From assembly GCA_016617785.1 (NCBI GenBank), contig JADILM010000008.1:744001-808000 (forward strand): a stretch of 64,000 bases of DNA, in the 5' to 3' direction. Position 1 is the stretch's first letter. Every line of letters begins with the position of its first letter. The DNA is from Sporobolomyces roseus (Eukaryota; Basidiomycota; Microbotryomycetes; Sporidiobolales; Sporidiobolaceae). Below the pieces are notes generated by a model. It saw only the letters and a program-made list of their open reading frames with translations. It was not told the DNA's origin and made no database searches. Shown piece by piece: positions 25,280 to 36,069 of this stretch. The translations under genes and the position numbers were made by a program.

Positions 25280-26274
25280 TTAGCCAATGATTCGGCAGAC
25301 TACTGAATGAGCTGATATCGCGCACCGAGTTGCTGCTCTACCTTCTAGGAACTCTTGAACAGTCATTGTTAGCCAGGGAGTTTCCATATCTCTGAGGGCG
25401 CCTTCGGCAGACAAGTACTCGGTAAGAAGCTTCTTGAGCGGCCCAGGCGACATCTTCTTTTCCACCAACTCTCCCTCTGCAATGGTTCGCGTCCTTGCGT
25501 CGACTTCGAAGGCGAAAATGCCCGTCTTCTTACCAGGATGTATGTGGGCAAAGAGTGTGTGTGCGTTCAGGGCTTGACGGAACATTCGCGAAAAGATCTG
25601 TAAAGGATTCGAATCTGCGTGCGCAAATATCGTGTCGGCGTGAGCGAGCGAGAAGAGGCGGGCGGTCATGTAGGCAAGCGTGTTCCACGCTGCTAAGGCG
25701 ATACGGCTCGAATCTGTCGTCCGTTCCTCTTTCTTCTCTTGTCTGTGCAAAAGACTGCGAGCGAGCAGAGTGCAAGCTGAAAGTCGAGGTTCATCGAGAC
25801 CAGTTCCACCTATCTCGATAGCGGCGAGGAAGCTGGTAGATACCACGAAAGTCATCAGCATGAAAATGACAAGGTACGAAGAAGAAAGGGAACTCATTTC
25901 CAGTCTCCGTCGAAATAGCCGAGAGAGTTGACATGCTGTAACAAGGTAATTGTTGACTTCGGTAGGTGTTCGTCGACAAAGACGTCGACGATTTGGAAGA
26001 TCTCGTTACGAGCTCCATCAAGAACCTCAATCTCCCTTGGGTTGAGAGGAAGAAAGGTGAACGTCGATTTGTCGGTTCGCTGGCAGACAAAGCGATGAGT
26101 CGGCCAAAGCTGTACCACTCGTTCGTCAGCGATATCTCGCTGTATCTCGTGGCGACATACGAGCTTCTGATGTTCTTTGGAACAAAAATACGATTCTTTG
26201 CACTGAGCGCAGACGTTCGTAGTCTTGGTGTCGCAGACCGCACACAGCTGAGGTTGAATCGAGGAATTTGACAT
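25280..26274 (-). CDS. MYND-type zinc finger protein, copy 2 (293 aa), with an AT-initial intron
   Basis: Exons on the complement: 26274-26161, 26109-25898, 25835-25280. The MYND finger runs over exon 1 and the start of exon 2: CAVC, CAQC, YFCSKEH, then WPTHRFVC. Intron 1 (26160-26110) is a 51-nt GTATGT..CAG intron in the same place as in both paralogues. Intron 2 starts ATGAGT at 25897; no GT donor lies in reach, and reading through gives TGA at once. Joining across it, with AC (or AG) as the acceptor, continues the alignment with copies 1 and 3 without gaps (SFLAAIEIGGTGLDEPRLSA). Downstream features shared with the family include AWNT. Without this splice the product would be only the MYND finger and a short tail. 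Function unknown. Confidence 0.72.
25836..25897 (-). other. non-canonical AT..AC (or AT..AG) intron in MYND copy 2
   Basis: On the complement the intron begins ATGAGTTCCC, a U2-like donor with A instead of G at position 1, and ends either ..TATCTAC (AT-AC, 62 nt) or three bases later ..TACCAG. Both keep frame. AT-AC gives a protein of exactly the same length as the paralogue with a normal intron. Confidence 0.6.
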
Positions 26275-26815
26275 CTTACAGTCGATCTAGATTGAACAGA
26301 AAGTGCAGGGGACAGAGAAAGAGGTTCGGGAATAGGAAGTCAAGTAAGTAACGGTTTATAAACTCGCACCATCAGAGACCAGATTGTACGCACCTTAGAG
26401 AGAAGATGTTGAGATCTAAAGGTATGGAAGAGAAGCAAGAAGCGACTCTCAGCTTGATCTGTCGACAAACTGGTCCGCGGATCTTCCGGTCGAGGTTCAC
26501 TCGATGTGATGGAGAGAGGGTCGCTGTTCAAGTGCGTTCGCCGTTGGCGAGGAGAGAGTGGCAGTCGGTTGCGATCTATTTGAAGACACTCACTTTTTCG
26601 GGTCTCGATATGAGAGGTACGAACGATTACATTGCGAGAGGGGAACGAAGGTTGCTACGATACAGCAAAGGCGACTCGCCGGTAGACAGGTACTGTTCAT
26701 CCTCGAATTAAGCTGTCAGATAAACGGCTCGTCAGTCGAAACAATCCAAAATTTGGGCAGCCGAAAGGTCTCCCACAGGTTCTGTCAATCTAACCCACAT
26801 TTCTCGAATGTTTCC
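26275..26815. other. MYND copy 2 upstream region
   Basis: About 540 bp between two tandem minus-strand MYND genes. It holds TCCGCGGATCTTCCGG at 26474-26489, nearly repeated upstream of copy 3. No gene is seen. Confidence 0.5.
26474..26489. promoter_or_regulatory. possible shared upstream element of MYND copy 2
   Basis: TCCGCGGATCTTCCGG lies 200-215 bases upstream of the copy 2 start. A 14-of-16 match (27932-27947) lies 226-241 bases upstream of the copy 3 start. CGG/CCG triplets are typical half-sites of Zn2Cys6 factors; it may equally be leftover similarity from the duplication. Confidence 0.3.
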
Positions 26816-27706
26816 TCATAGAGAACTATTGAGAGCGTTGGATCGTTGTCTACGGACATTGGTGAGATGCTCTTCCAAAGCCTTTTGTTGTCTGTCGCTG
26901 AGTTTGGTCTTGTCGATCTTCAGCGCCTCGTCGAGTCCTCGGTCCAGCGCGATCACGTGTAGTTCAACTCGATAGCCGTGAGAGCCTCTGAGAGAGATTA
27001 TCCTCGCGATCAAGTGTTGTTGCAACAGTTTTGCGAAGAGGCGAAAAGGATTTGATTCGGGATTGGCGAGCTGAACCTTGATATCGTCGGGGACGAGGAG
27101 CGTGACGGTCTCACAGGCGAAGAAGTTCAATGCGGTCGACATGATGTCCGATTGTTTGAAGGTGAAGCCAGTGTTCGTTCCGAGGTGAGTGCGAGCGAGG
27201 AAGATGCATGCCATTCGATGACTTTCTCTGATGGATTCTCCGCCTTCGCTTACTCCAGCAACAAAGCTAGTAAGAACTCCGGATCATGCGTGAATTCAGA
27301 GGGTCGGATTTCGAAAGAGAGAGAGAGGGTTTGACTTATCTCCAGCTCCCGCTGAACAGCCCCAAAGAATGAACAGTTTGAAGGAGAGTACGGCGAACAG
27401 TGGGCGCGTGATGTCCGTCGTGGAAGACGACATCTCGAGCATTCTTGAGTGTGCCAACTTCGGTATCCGAGAGTGCAGGGACACCGAAAATCATCTTGTC
27501 CTCCGATTGGCACATGAAGCGATGGATCGGCCAGATCTGTAATCTTGAGAGTCAGTGGAGGTCGAGAGCACTGAGGAAGCAACAAGACTCACGAGCTTCT
27601 GATGATCGACACAACAGAAATACGATTCCTTGCAACCCGAACAAGCTTGAGTCGTCTTGTTGTCGCAGACTGCGCATAGTCGAGGTTCAGCAGAAGAGGT
27701 GCTCAT
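26816..27706 (-). CDS. MYND-type zinc finger protein, copy 3 (254 aa), with an AT-initial intron
   Basis: Exons on the complement: 27706-27593, 27536-27340, 27269-26816. The finger reads CAVC, CSGC, YFCCVDH, then WPIHRFMC after a GTGAGT..CAG intron at the family position. The following segment (TLLQTVHSLGLFSGSW) matches copies 1 and 2. Intron 2 begins ATAAGT at 27339; reading through gives TAA at once. Joined through AT-AC, the protein continues SSFVAGVSEGGESIRESH, aligned residue for residue with copy 2. The C-terminus (KLSDRQQKALEEHL) resembles the last part of copy 1. Exon 1 is 114 nt in both copies 2 and 3. Tandem position and the shared upstream element indicate a local duplication. Function unknown. 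Confidence 0.72.
27270..27339 (-). other. non-canonical AT..AC (or AT..AG) intron in MYND copy 3
   Basis: On the complement it begins ATAAGTCAAA after AG, and ends ..TTCTTAC (AT-AC, 70 nt) or three bases later ..ACTAG. ATAAGT is the donor form described for U2-type AT-AC introns. Position and phase match the intron of copy 2. Confidence 0.6.
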
Positions 27707-28531
27707 CGCTTCAAGTGAGCTGCTGAATCAAGGGTTTAGATTGAGCAGGAGAAGAACGGAACGAAGAGGAGGGAGAGAGGAATCGGGGGATGGAAGAGCT
27801 ACGTCAGCATCGTCTACTCGGACGGGCGAAGAGAGTTGAGCGGTACGTACCTATCTATGGGAGCCGAAGCTATACTTGATCGAATAGTAGAGGAGAGATT
27901 CGATTCGGTCGCTCTTTCCCGTAAAGATGGGTCCGCGGATTGTCCGGGCTATTGATTGATAACAGCACAGCTGAAAGAGTTCCGTAAGATGCTGCAAGCT
28001 GTAGATCAAGGTCGACGAGAGCGTAGGAGAAGAAGGGGGAGGCGGAAGCGAAGAAATCGTTCGAAACGAGCGGTTCAGAGCATGGAGAACAAAATCGAAG
28101 CAATGCAGTACTATCTGAGCCTAAGTGTATGTACGGAGACTAGTCAGAAGCAACTCTAGCGTTTGCGAGTGAAAGGGAAGAGGACAAGAGAGAAGCGACA
28201 AGGTTTGCTTCTTACAGTTCATCGACACCATCTCGCGACACCTTTGGAACAGCTCAAACACACCGGAAGACTCCCAGGAGATCCCCTGAAGCGACCTCAC
28301 CCTCAGGCAATCCCCATCTATCGACTCGAACTCTCTCCCCTCTTCCTCATCTTCAATTCGCCTTCACTCCTTCAGCATCACATCAAGCAGATCAAAGTAG
28401 CTACACAGCCACTCTCTACTCTCTTATACACATCACAGAAGCGCGCACGAGTCGAGCCTATCCTTCTTTCGACCTATTCAAATCCCCTCTCCTTTTCCCC
28501 CTCAACTTTCATAATCAATCAGTAGAGCAAG
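27707..28531. other. divergent intergenic region, MYND copy 3 / YJU2
   Basis: About 825 bp between a minus-strand and a plus-strand gene, so it should contain both promoters. It includes the element 27932-27947 and a purine-rich tract near 28010-28065. Short open frames are not believed. Confidence 0.5.
27932..27947. promoter_or_regulatory. possible shared upstream element of MYND copy 3
   Basis: TCCGCGGATTGTCCGG, 14 of 16 bases identical to the element upstream of MYND copy 2 and at a similar distance from the start codon. Confidence 0.3.
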
Positions 28532-29800
28532 ATGTCTGAACGTAAAGTGTTGAACAAGGTGAGTCAGGTCTACTTGTCAGCCCGCAGAACAGAAGCTGAG
28601 TAGTATCGTTGTCTCACAGTACTTCCCGCCGGATTTCGATCCGAGCAAGATCCCTCGACGAAAGATGCCCAAAGACAAGCAACAAGTGTACGTGCATCAT
28701 CTCCTCTTAGCACTCCAAGCGTATGGCTGAGATCAAGATCGATTGGCGTAGTATTCGTTTGATGGCTCCTTTCAGTATGCGATGCACGTAAGTTTACCCC
28801 TCTCTCTCGATCAAGTCAGACGACAAGGTATTGAACCGAGCTTCTGGTGCTTGATAGAACATGCGGAGAGTACATCTACAAGGGAAAGAAATTCAATGCT
28901 CGAAAGGAAACGGTTCAAGGGGAAGAATATTACGGTATCAAGGTTCGTTTCCTTGCATCTTCAACGCTCAAGCGCACCTGATGACCCTCGTAGTGAACAG
29001 ATCTTCCGATTCTACATCAAATGTACTCAATGTTCAGCAGAAATCACGTTCAAGACAGATCCAAAGTTCGTTCCCCCGTTCTGCTTCTCACTCATTGACT
29101 GATGTGCTTCACTTGCAGAAACTCGGATTACAACGCCGAACACGGAGCTCAACGAAACTTTGAACCTTGGCGAAAAGAAGAGGGAGAGAAAGAGATTGAC
29201 AAGCTCGACTTACTCGAGGAGGAGGAAGCGAGAGCGAACAACCCTATGGAGGCGCTCGAGAACAAAGCGATCGATTCAAGACGAGAGATGGATATCCTCG
29301 ACGCATTGCAGAGTATCAAGAGTAGGAATGCGAGGTTGGAACGAGCAGCTGCGACGGGAGATGAGGAAAAGATATTAGATCGAGTCAGTTCAGCGGTGGA
29401 GATCGGGGATCGCGAGGTGGAACAGAAGTTGAGCGAGTTTGAGAAGCAGAGGAAGAAGGACGAAGAGGAGGATGAGGAGGAAGTGAGGAGAGTTTTCGGA
29501 AGGGCTTATTTGGATGGAGTACCGGATATCGAGCTCGGAGGGGGAGCGCCGTCGAGTGACGATGGATCATCAGGACCCTCTACACCGGGAGAAGACGAAT
29601 CACCTCCAGTCGCTTCAACCTCCTCGTCCTCTGCCATTTCGGTCAAACGCAAACTCGATCGAGTCGAACCTACTGCACTTTCACTCCTCTCCGACAAATC
29701 GAAATCTATCATGTCCTCTACTTCCTCAATGCCTCCACCGAAGAAGAAGGGAAAGAATAGTGCGATGGCGGCGAAACTTGGGATCAAGATGAAGAAATGA
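28532..29800 (+). CDS. YJU2: splicing factor YJU2 / CCDC94 (CWC16 family, 320 aa)
   Basis: Spliceosome step-1 factor that joins the Prp19-associated complex and promotes branching. Exons: 28532-28558, 28620-28687, 28752-28787, 28858-28942, 29001-29065, 29119-29800. The N-terminus [20 protein letters not shown] is nearly invariant in the family. The Cys4 zinc site is seen as MRCTTCGEYI and [10 protein letters not shown], and NYNAE-like [17 protein letters not shown] follows. The C-terminal half is acidic and Ser-rich and ends in a Lys-rich tail. Exons are tiny at the 5' end, and introns 4 and 5 both use GTTCGT donors. Family assignment is firm; YJU2 fits better than the paralogue YJU2B/CCDC130. 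Confidence 0.95.
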
Positions 29801-30537
29801 TGAGTTTTTGCATGTCGTTTTTGTTGTACTGGCTTTCAAGATCTGCACTATACTTTTCAGCAGCTCTATTTTCTGCCTGGGTTTACCGAAGACTTCGTTT
29901 TGTGTTAGTCAGAGACGAGCAGGATGAGAACGTTACTCGAGAGATGAGCGAGAGAGCAAAATTTGCGAAACTTGCGAAACACGAGATCCGCACAAGATTT
30001 GGCTTTTCTTAACTCAGACTGTCTCTCGCCGAGATCTCTGTCGCTATCAGTTCACGTGGCCTTGAACTGCGTTTCAACGGGAATTTGAGAGAAGTTGGAG
30101 GGGAGAAATTTGTGAGCGAAACTTCTCTTTGCCCTCGACTACTTCTTCGACAACTTCGAGTCGACACTCCGATTGCTTCCGGACAATCAACAGAAGCTAT
30201 AGAGCCTACTGCGAGGCACCCCACTACCATTCGACACTTCAATCCACCTTGGAAGTCATCTCGTCACTTTCATCTCGAGTTCAATCATTCTCTCTCGGAT
30301 CTCGACAAGCCCACTGAGTTACTACTCGAGACTCAAAGACACATCCGAACGATCATCTTAGGCGAGACTAGCTTATTTCAGTGAGTACTCAAGTCTTGTT
30401 CATCTTCCTCTCTTTCACTGCATTTCGAGAAACGCTCTGAAGCAACTCTGACAGCTGACAACCATTTGCTCACAGTCTCTCCAACATCCACTCTCTATCC
30501 GCTTCGTTTGATCCCCCTTCACCAAATCCCCACGAAA
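29801..30537. other. spacer between YJU2 and the first F-box gene
   Basis: About 740 bp between two plus-strand genes. It should hold the YJU2 3'UTR and the F-box gene promoter. A plus-strand open frame (30085-30384) has no domain. Confidence 0.4.
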
Positions 30538-31690
30538 ATGCCCTCTCATCTCCCCATCGAACTCCTTCGTCTCATCCTCGACAACTTCGCCTGTCCCCCT
30601 CTCTCGAACGATGGTACCCTCGACAACCCTCATCGTCACGAACTGCTCTCCCTCTGCCTCACCTCGAAGATCTTCCGTCAAATCGCTCAACCTCTACTTT
30701 TCGCCCACATTCAGTTCTGGCACAACGATTCTGCCAGAGTACGAGAGCAGCTAATTTGCCTGCTCTTTCAAGCTGGCGAGTTGTCGAGTACACGTGCGAT
30801 AGTGTTTGGCGGGGATGGTGAAGGTGAAGAGGACGAATCATTGACACCCCTGCTCGTCGATTTTTGTCGCGCTTGTACAGCGCTCGACCATATGATCGCC
30901 TCTTTCTGGGGAACCGGAGTACATGCATTCTCTGGATCACGTAGGCTTGCCTTGACTTCTGCTGCTGTATTTCGCACTGACTCCGTTGACTACAGACTTG
31001 AAAAAACTCTACCTCAATCGCTCATGCCTGGACGGACTAGAATCTGGGTTCCTCCTTCCGTCGCTCGATACGCTGGCTCTGGTCAAAGTTGTCCTTCCGT
31101 ACGAGGGTTTTGGACCGCAGAACTTCCCTTCACTCCGTCACTTCACCTATGACGATTCCGATGGACTCGATGAAATGGCGACTACAACTATAGCGTCTTT
31201 CTCAACTCAGCTCGACTCTCTACTACTCATCCAAGATCTCGTCTCTGATCTCTTCGAACGCCATCCGTCGTTCCCCTGCCATCTGTTACTTGTCGACTAT
31301 CTTTACCGCTACCATACCGATTTCCCGATGGACGAGGCTCACACTAGACAAGTTCGCCTACAGATTGGTGACATCGACGGCACTGATCGGGATTCAGAGA
31401 AGGCTGTTGACGCCATAAATCATTTTGCCGCCCGACTCGAGGATGCCAACGTTTATCCGCAACTCCATACTGTCTACCTTCCGCTCCTCGATCGACTCAA
31501 AGATGCTGAGAACCCCCTCAAGGTCCATCAAGCTGCTGATCGTCTTCTGCTCGCCTGTCACCGTCGAAAGTTCGAAGTCGTTCACGAGCAACAGCCTGAC
31601 GGACTTCGTGCAGAAACGCAGCTCTCGGAGGAGTTCATGAGGAGGATGACGAAGGAAAGGGTTGAGAGGGAGTCCTTGAGTGGGAAGTAG
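30538..31690 (+). CDS. F-box-like protein, tandem copy A (365 aa)
   Basis: Exons: 30538-30940 and 30996-31690. The N-terminus MPSHLPIELLRLILDNF, followed by LLSLCLTSKIFRQIAQPLLF, is a typical F-box helix set. The remainder has leucine-rich segments (LKKLYLNRSCLDGL, LDTLALVKVVLP) and ends charged. The neighbour at 32281 has the same order of segments and an intron at the same point, directly before the LRKL/LKKL repeat, so the two are tandem paralogues. F-box proteins bind Skp1 and present targets to SCF ubiquitin ligases; the target is unknown. The start is the first ATG of the frame. Confidence 0.8.
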
Positions 31691-32280
31691 GAACGCAGAG
31701 AAAGGGAGAAGGATCACGCTTGAGATTGAGAGGAGATTGAAAGGAAGTAAAAGGAACGCTTTGCAGGGAACGGAGGAATATCCAGATTTCGTTTTTACGT
31801 TTGGACCTGTTTGTGTACCTAATCTACTGTTCTGTCGAGCGACTCGAAGTCGAGGAGAGAAGCGAGATCGAGGACTACTTCGCAATTTGAAAACGACGAA
31901 TCGAGGTCGAAGTGCTTCTATGAATGCTTTTCGTTGTCTCGATCTTCCGTTCGAGCGCTTGAAGGACATGTTGAGGGCGCAGTAATGGATCGAGAGTATG
32001 AAATGGTTAATCCCACCATGTTGCGAAAAAGGAAATTCTCCTCTCTCTTCCCTTCACTTCACTCGACTCGCTCAAACTCCCCTCAAAGATACCTCCGCAA
32101 GCTTCGAGATCTGATAGAAGCATCGGAGACCGCTCCAAGCGATTCCTAGGTTCGTTGCACCTTCCCCTCTTCTTCATCTCCATTCTCTCCAGTCGACCTC
32201 AATACACCCGCAGAGACCGCGGAGATACTCTGTGGTAGTAGCTAATACCTATCTCGCCCTACCGTAGCATCAATCCGATC
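31691..32280. other. spacer between tandem F-box genes
   Basis: About 590 bp with the 3' flank of copy A and the promoter of copy B. Nothing else is recognised. Confidence 0.4.
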
Positions 32281-33480
32281 ATGTCCACCAATTCTCCCGC
32301 TTCCTCTCCTCAAACTCGCTATCTCGATCTCCTTCCCCTTGAACTCATTCGACACATCATCGAGCAGCTCGCTCCTTCTAATTACGTCCAAAGAGCTTTC
32401 GAAGACCGCAAGAATTCCCTTTACTCGACCTGTCTCGTTTCTCGACTCTTTCGAAAATTGGCTCAACCACTACTCTTCGAGGTTCTCGATGTTTCCAGCC
32501 GTGACTGGGTTCGGGACGTCATCGAGAATGGATGTAGCAACTCGGTCAAGCGCTTACTGGGACAAACTCGCATGGTTACCGGTCACCACATTGCAGATAT
32601 TTTCGGGGGAGACTATGGAATAGCATTCTTGAACCTGGTCTCCAGATTAGAGGATCTTCGGTTAATAGTAGGTACCTTGAGCAAGCTTCATGTGGCGAGT
32701 ATGTCCGTAAGCTCAAAATTGCAGGTCTATAAGAAGCTGATTCCGTCTGACACAGATCTCAGAAAGCTACATCTTCACGAATTAGGAGTCATCAGCGAAC
32801 ACGACTTGCACCTTCCCCAGCTTGAATGTCTCAGTCTAGCATACACTTATATCAGAGAAGAGCGTATCATAACGCCTCGCCACGTTCCAGCTCTCCGCCA
32901 CTTCGCTTTCTTCGACGAATACGACGAATTCACTTCGTGGGAGTGCGACACTTTCGCAAGCCTCGCTCCCCAGCTGAGTTCGATGACCTTCGTACTATTT
33001 CTACTACCGATCTTGCCCTTTGCCGTCACATCACAAACATCGCTTTCACTTTTGTTCGACTGCCACCTCGCTAATTCCGACTCATTCGAGCGAGACGCAA
33101 ACAACATTACCTACCTTCGAATCTACCATACAGGTACTGTTGGACCCTATGGAGGAGAAGTTGAATCTTACGCCGAATGCTGGAGGAGCTGGGGTGACAT
33201 CTTACAAGTGAAGGAGACAATCACCCCGCTTCAAGTACTCTACCTCCCGAAGCGTCCAATGCCTGAGGAGGAGGACTCGGGAATCGATCAGGAAAGTCAA
33301 ATGCAAGTCTCGCTCATCGTGGACGACCTTGTCGAGGTCTGTCGTCGCCGAAACATCGAGGTAGTTTACGAAGACCAGAGAACTTCCGAGGTCGAATCAC
33401 AGATCTCGAGGGACTTTGTGAGGAGAACGGAAGCGAGGAGGAAGGCTATAGAATCTGGCGAGAACGGACAGTCGAAGTGA
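32281..33480 (+). CDS. F-box-like protein, tandem copy B (380 aa)
   Basis: Exons: 32281-32698 and 32756-33480. F-box-like N-terminus (DLLPLELIRHIIEQLAPSN, then TCLVSRLFRKLAQPLLFEVL), then leucine-rich segments (LRKLHLHELG, LECLSLAYTYI) and a charged C-terminus with SEVESQISRDFVRR, comparable to QLSEEFMRRM in copy A. The 57-nt intron (32699-32755, GTATGT..CAG) has no in-frame stop, so an unspliced 399-residue form is possible; the matching intron in copy A supports removal. Role in ubiquitination is inferred from the F-box. Confidence 0.8.
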   Translation: MSTNSPASSPQTRYLDLLPLELIRHIIEQLAPSNYVQRAFEDRKNSLYSTCLVSRLFRKLAQPLLFEVLDVSSRDWVRDVIENGCSNSVKRLLGQTRMVTGHHIADIFGGDYGIAFLNLVSRLEDLRLIVGTLSKLHVASMSVSSKLQVYKKLIPSDTDLRKLHLHELGVISEHDLHLPQLECLSLAYTYIREERIITPRHVPALRHFAFFDEYDEFTSWECDTFASLAPQLSSMTFVLFLLPILPFAVTSQTSLSLLFDCHLANSDSFERDANNITYLRIYHTGTVGPYGGEVESYAECWRSWGDILQVKETITPLQVLYLPKRPMPEEEDSGIDQESQMQVSLIVDDLVEVCRRRNIEVVYEDQRTSEVESQISRDFVRRTEARRKAIESGENGQSK

Positions 33481-33907
33481 GGAAGCTCGAGGGAAGAGAG
33501 GACGGGAAAGCTTGAAACGATGATACGAAATAAAGTGCTTTTTACGTTGTCAATCGCAGTGATTGATTTCTCACTGGAGATATCGCTCACCTTTTCAATG
33601 CTGTCGAAATGTGACCGCTCGTGAGCTCAACATCTGCAAAAGAGAACCTTTGCGAAATTCTATCAACGAGATATATTTGAAGTAGTATCGAGTAAAACCG
33701 TAAGAGATTGCCTCCGAGCCTTCAAGGTTCGCTTGAGCGCAAGAAAGGAGATAGACGGAGATAAATCGTAATTTCTGAAGATGAGTCGGAAAAAAAAAGT
33801 GAGAAGGAAGTTCCTCCACACGTCTCTCACATCTCCTGTAAGCCTCACAGAGCTACCAGGCAGCTTACATAAGCTCACAAAGTCTACCCACCAGCTCTCT
33901 CTTTACC
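33481..33907. other. spacer between F-box copy B and RRB1
   Basis: About 430 bp upstream of RRB1. Short open frames only; nothing recognised. Confidence 0.4.
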
Positions 33908-35571
33908 ATGGGCAAGCGTGCATCGTCTCCAGAAAGTCAACCAGTTCAGAAAACTTCAACAGCACCAGCGGCTGCCGACAGGGCCAAGATTGATGAGGAA
34001 GGTATGGGAGAATTTGAAGATCAATGGGAGGACGAATTCGAGGACGACGCTGAAGTAGGAGAAGTGATTGATGCGGGAGAACATACAGGAGATGAAGATG
34101 AGGAAGATGAAGAGGGAGCGATGGATATCGAAGAACCAGAAGAAGAGGAACGTCCAGCATCACCAGAACCTTTCTTACCTACAGGCAAACTCGAAGAAGG
34201 AGAATTCCTCGCTCCCGACCTTTCAACTTATCCTCTGCTTCACAACTTTGTCCCAACTTGGCCTTCACTCTCGTTCGATGTCTTGAGGGATAACGATGGA
34301 GAAGAACGAAGAGGATACCCTGTATCTTGCGCTCTCGTTGCGGGAACTCAGGCTCAAGATCCAACAGCAAACGAAATTACAATCATGAGATGGGAGGGTT
34401 TAGGCAAGACTAGAAAGTCTCAAGGTACGCTTATCCTGCTCTCTCTATTTCAATGTAAACTGACAGCTAGTGAGTGCAGACGAAGACGACGACAGCGACT
34501 CGGACGACGACGATACCGAAGATGACCCAGTTTTGTCTTTCCGAGCTATTCCTCACAAAGGTTGCGTCAACCGAATCCGCGCTCGAGTCCTACCCAATCC
34601 TCTCTCCAACGGTCCTCCTGCTCCTCCCGATCCTTACCATGTTGCAACTTTCGCCGAAACCGGAAAAGTCCACATTTTCGATATCGCGCCTCACCTTCAC
34701 TCCCTTCTCTCCCCTGCTACCGCTTCTTCCTCCCTTTCCAAAACTCCTATCTTCACTATCGACAGTCATGGTCGAGCTGAAGGTTACGCTCTCGACTGGG
34801 CGAAACCTATCGGTTCTGCCTCGACCTCTGCTCGACTTCTCTCCGGTGACATCCACTCGAAAATCTACCTCACCACTATCACCAACACTTCATTCACCCC
34901 TTCACCGAAACCTTTCCTCTCCCACACCGATTCCGTCGAAGATTTACAATGGTCGCCGAGTGAACCTACCGTTTTCGCCTCTTGTTCAGCCGATCGAAGT
35001 ATTCGAGTGTGGGATACGCGAGTGAAGGATAGGAAGAGTGTTATTGGAGTTGCGGGAGCTCATGAGAGTGATGTCAACGTTATCAGCTGGAATCTGAAAA
35101 CGAATTATTTGTTGGCTTCGGGAGGAGATGAGGGAGGAATCAAAGTTTGGGATCTACGAAACTTCAAGGGGTATGCTTCTCTTTTCTCTGCCATCTTCTG
35201 AGCAGTGCTGATAATGGGATTGGAACGACAGAACGAAAGCGCCTGCACCAACACCTGTTGCCGCATTTTCATGGCATACTGCACCTATCACTTCGATCGA
35301 ATGGCACCCTACCGAAGACTCATGTTTCGCCGCCTCTGGAGCCGACGACCAAGTCACGCTATGGGATCTCTCAGTCGAAGAGGATGAGGACGAGCGACCT
35401 TCCGGCCCCGAATCAGATCGACTCAAGGACGTTCCCGCTCAATTACTCTTCTGTCATCAAGGTCAGAAGGATATCAAGGAGGTTCACTGGCATCCTCAAG
35501 TACCCGGTACCGTCATCTCGACCGCTTCGGATGGATTCAACATCTTCAAAGCTTTACCTTTCTCCTCCTAG
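33908..35571 (+). CDS. RRB1: ribosome assembly WD40 chaperone RRB1 / GRWD1 (515 aa)
   Basis: Nucleolar chaperone that binds ribosomal protein L3 (uL3) in early 60S assembly. Exons: 33908-34424, 34480-35170, 35232-35571. The N-terminus carries a long Glu/Asp-rich stretch, then the family block [16 protein letters not shown] and [14 protein letters not shown] second acidic tract follows. WD repeats are visible: [75 protein letters not shown], and [20 protein letters not shown]. Length and order agree with Rrb1. It belongs with SLX9 to a ribosome-biogenesis theme here, but they are not adjacent. Confidence 0.95.
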
Positions 35572-36069
35572 ACTTTCTCTTTTTCGTCGTTCTACGTTCC
35601 CCCCTTTCCTCCGCTCCTCTGTACCTAATGTCCTCTCCTCCTTCACCTTTGCAACGCTATACTCCATTCGGACATGCGCTTCAGAGCGAATGGTAGGGAA
35701 GTGAGAATGAGCAGCCAACAAAACGAAGAGAGCGAAGGAAATCTTCTCGAAGCCTCTCGTCGTAGTTGGTTAGTCTGTCTGTTTTCGATTCACTGGAACA
35801 GATCGAGCAACTTCCAGCGTATCTTTGGTTTTAGCTTTCTTGCGAAACGAATTGCATTTCGAAATACCAACAAACTTAGATTCTCTCTCAGCACCTCACA
35901 CTCGCCTACTCCCGACCTCATCAAGCCATTCAGTTCGATCTCAGATTGGACGCGCCAATCAAAACAGTCCAGCTCTCGACCTCAGCCAGCTTACAAACCC
36001 CTCTCGACTCATCGCCGAGGAGACTTCTCCTTCATTCAGCAACCCTCGTGAGAGGGCACACAGGACGTG
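35572..36069. other. spacer between RRB1 and the AP-1-like gene
   Basis: About 500 bp between two plus-strand genes, with the RRB1 3'UTR and the AP-1-like promoter/leader. No element is recognised. Confidence 0.4.
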
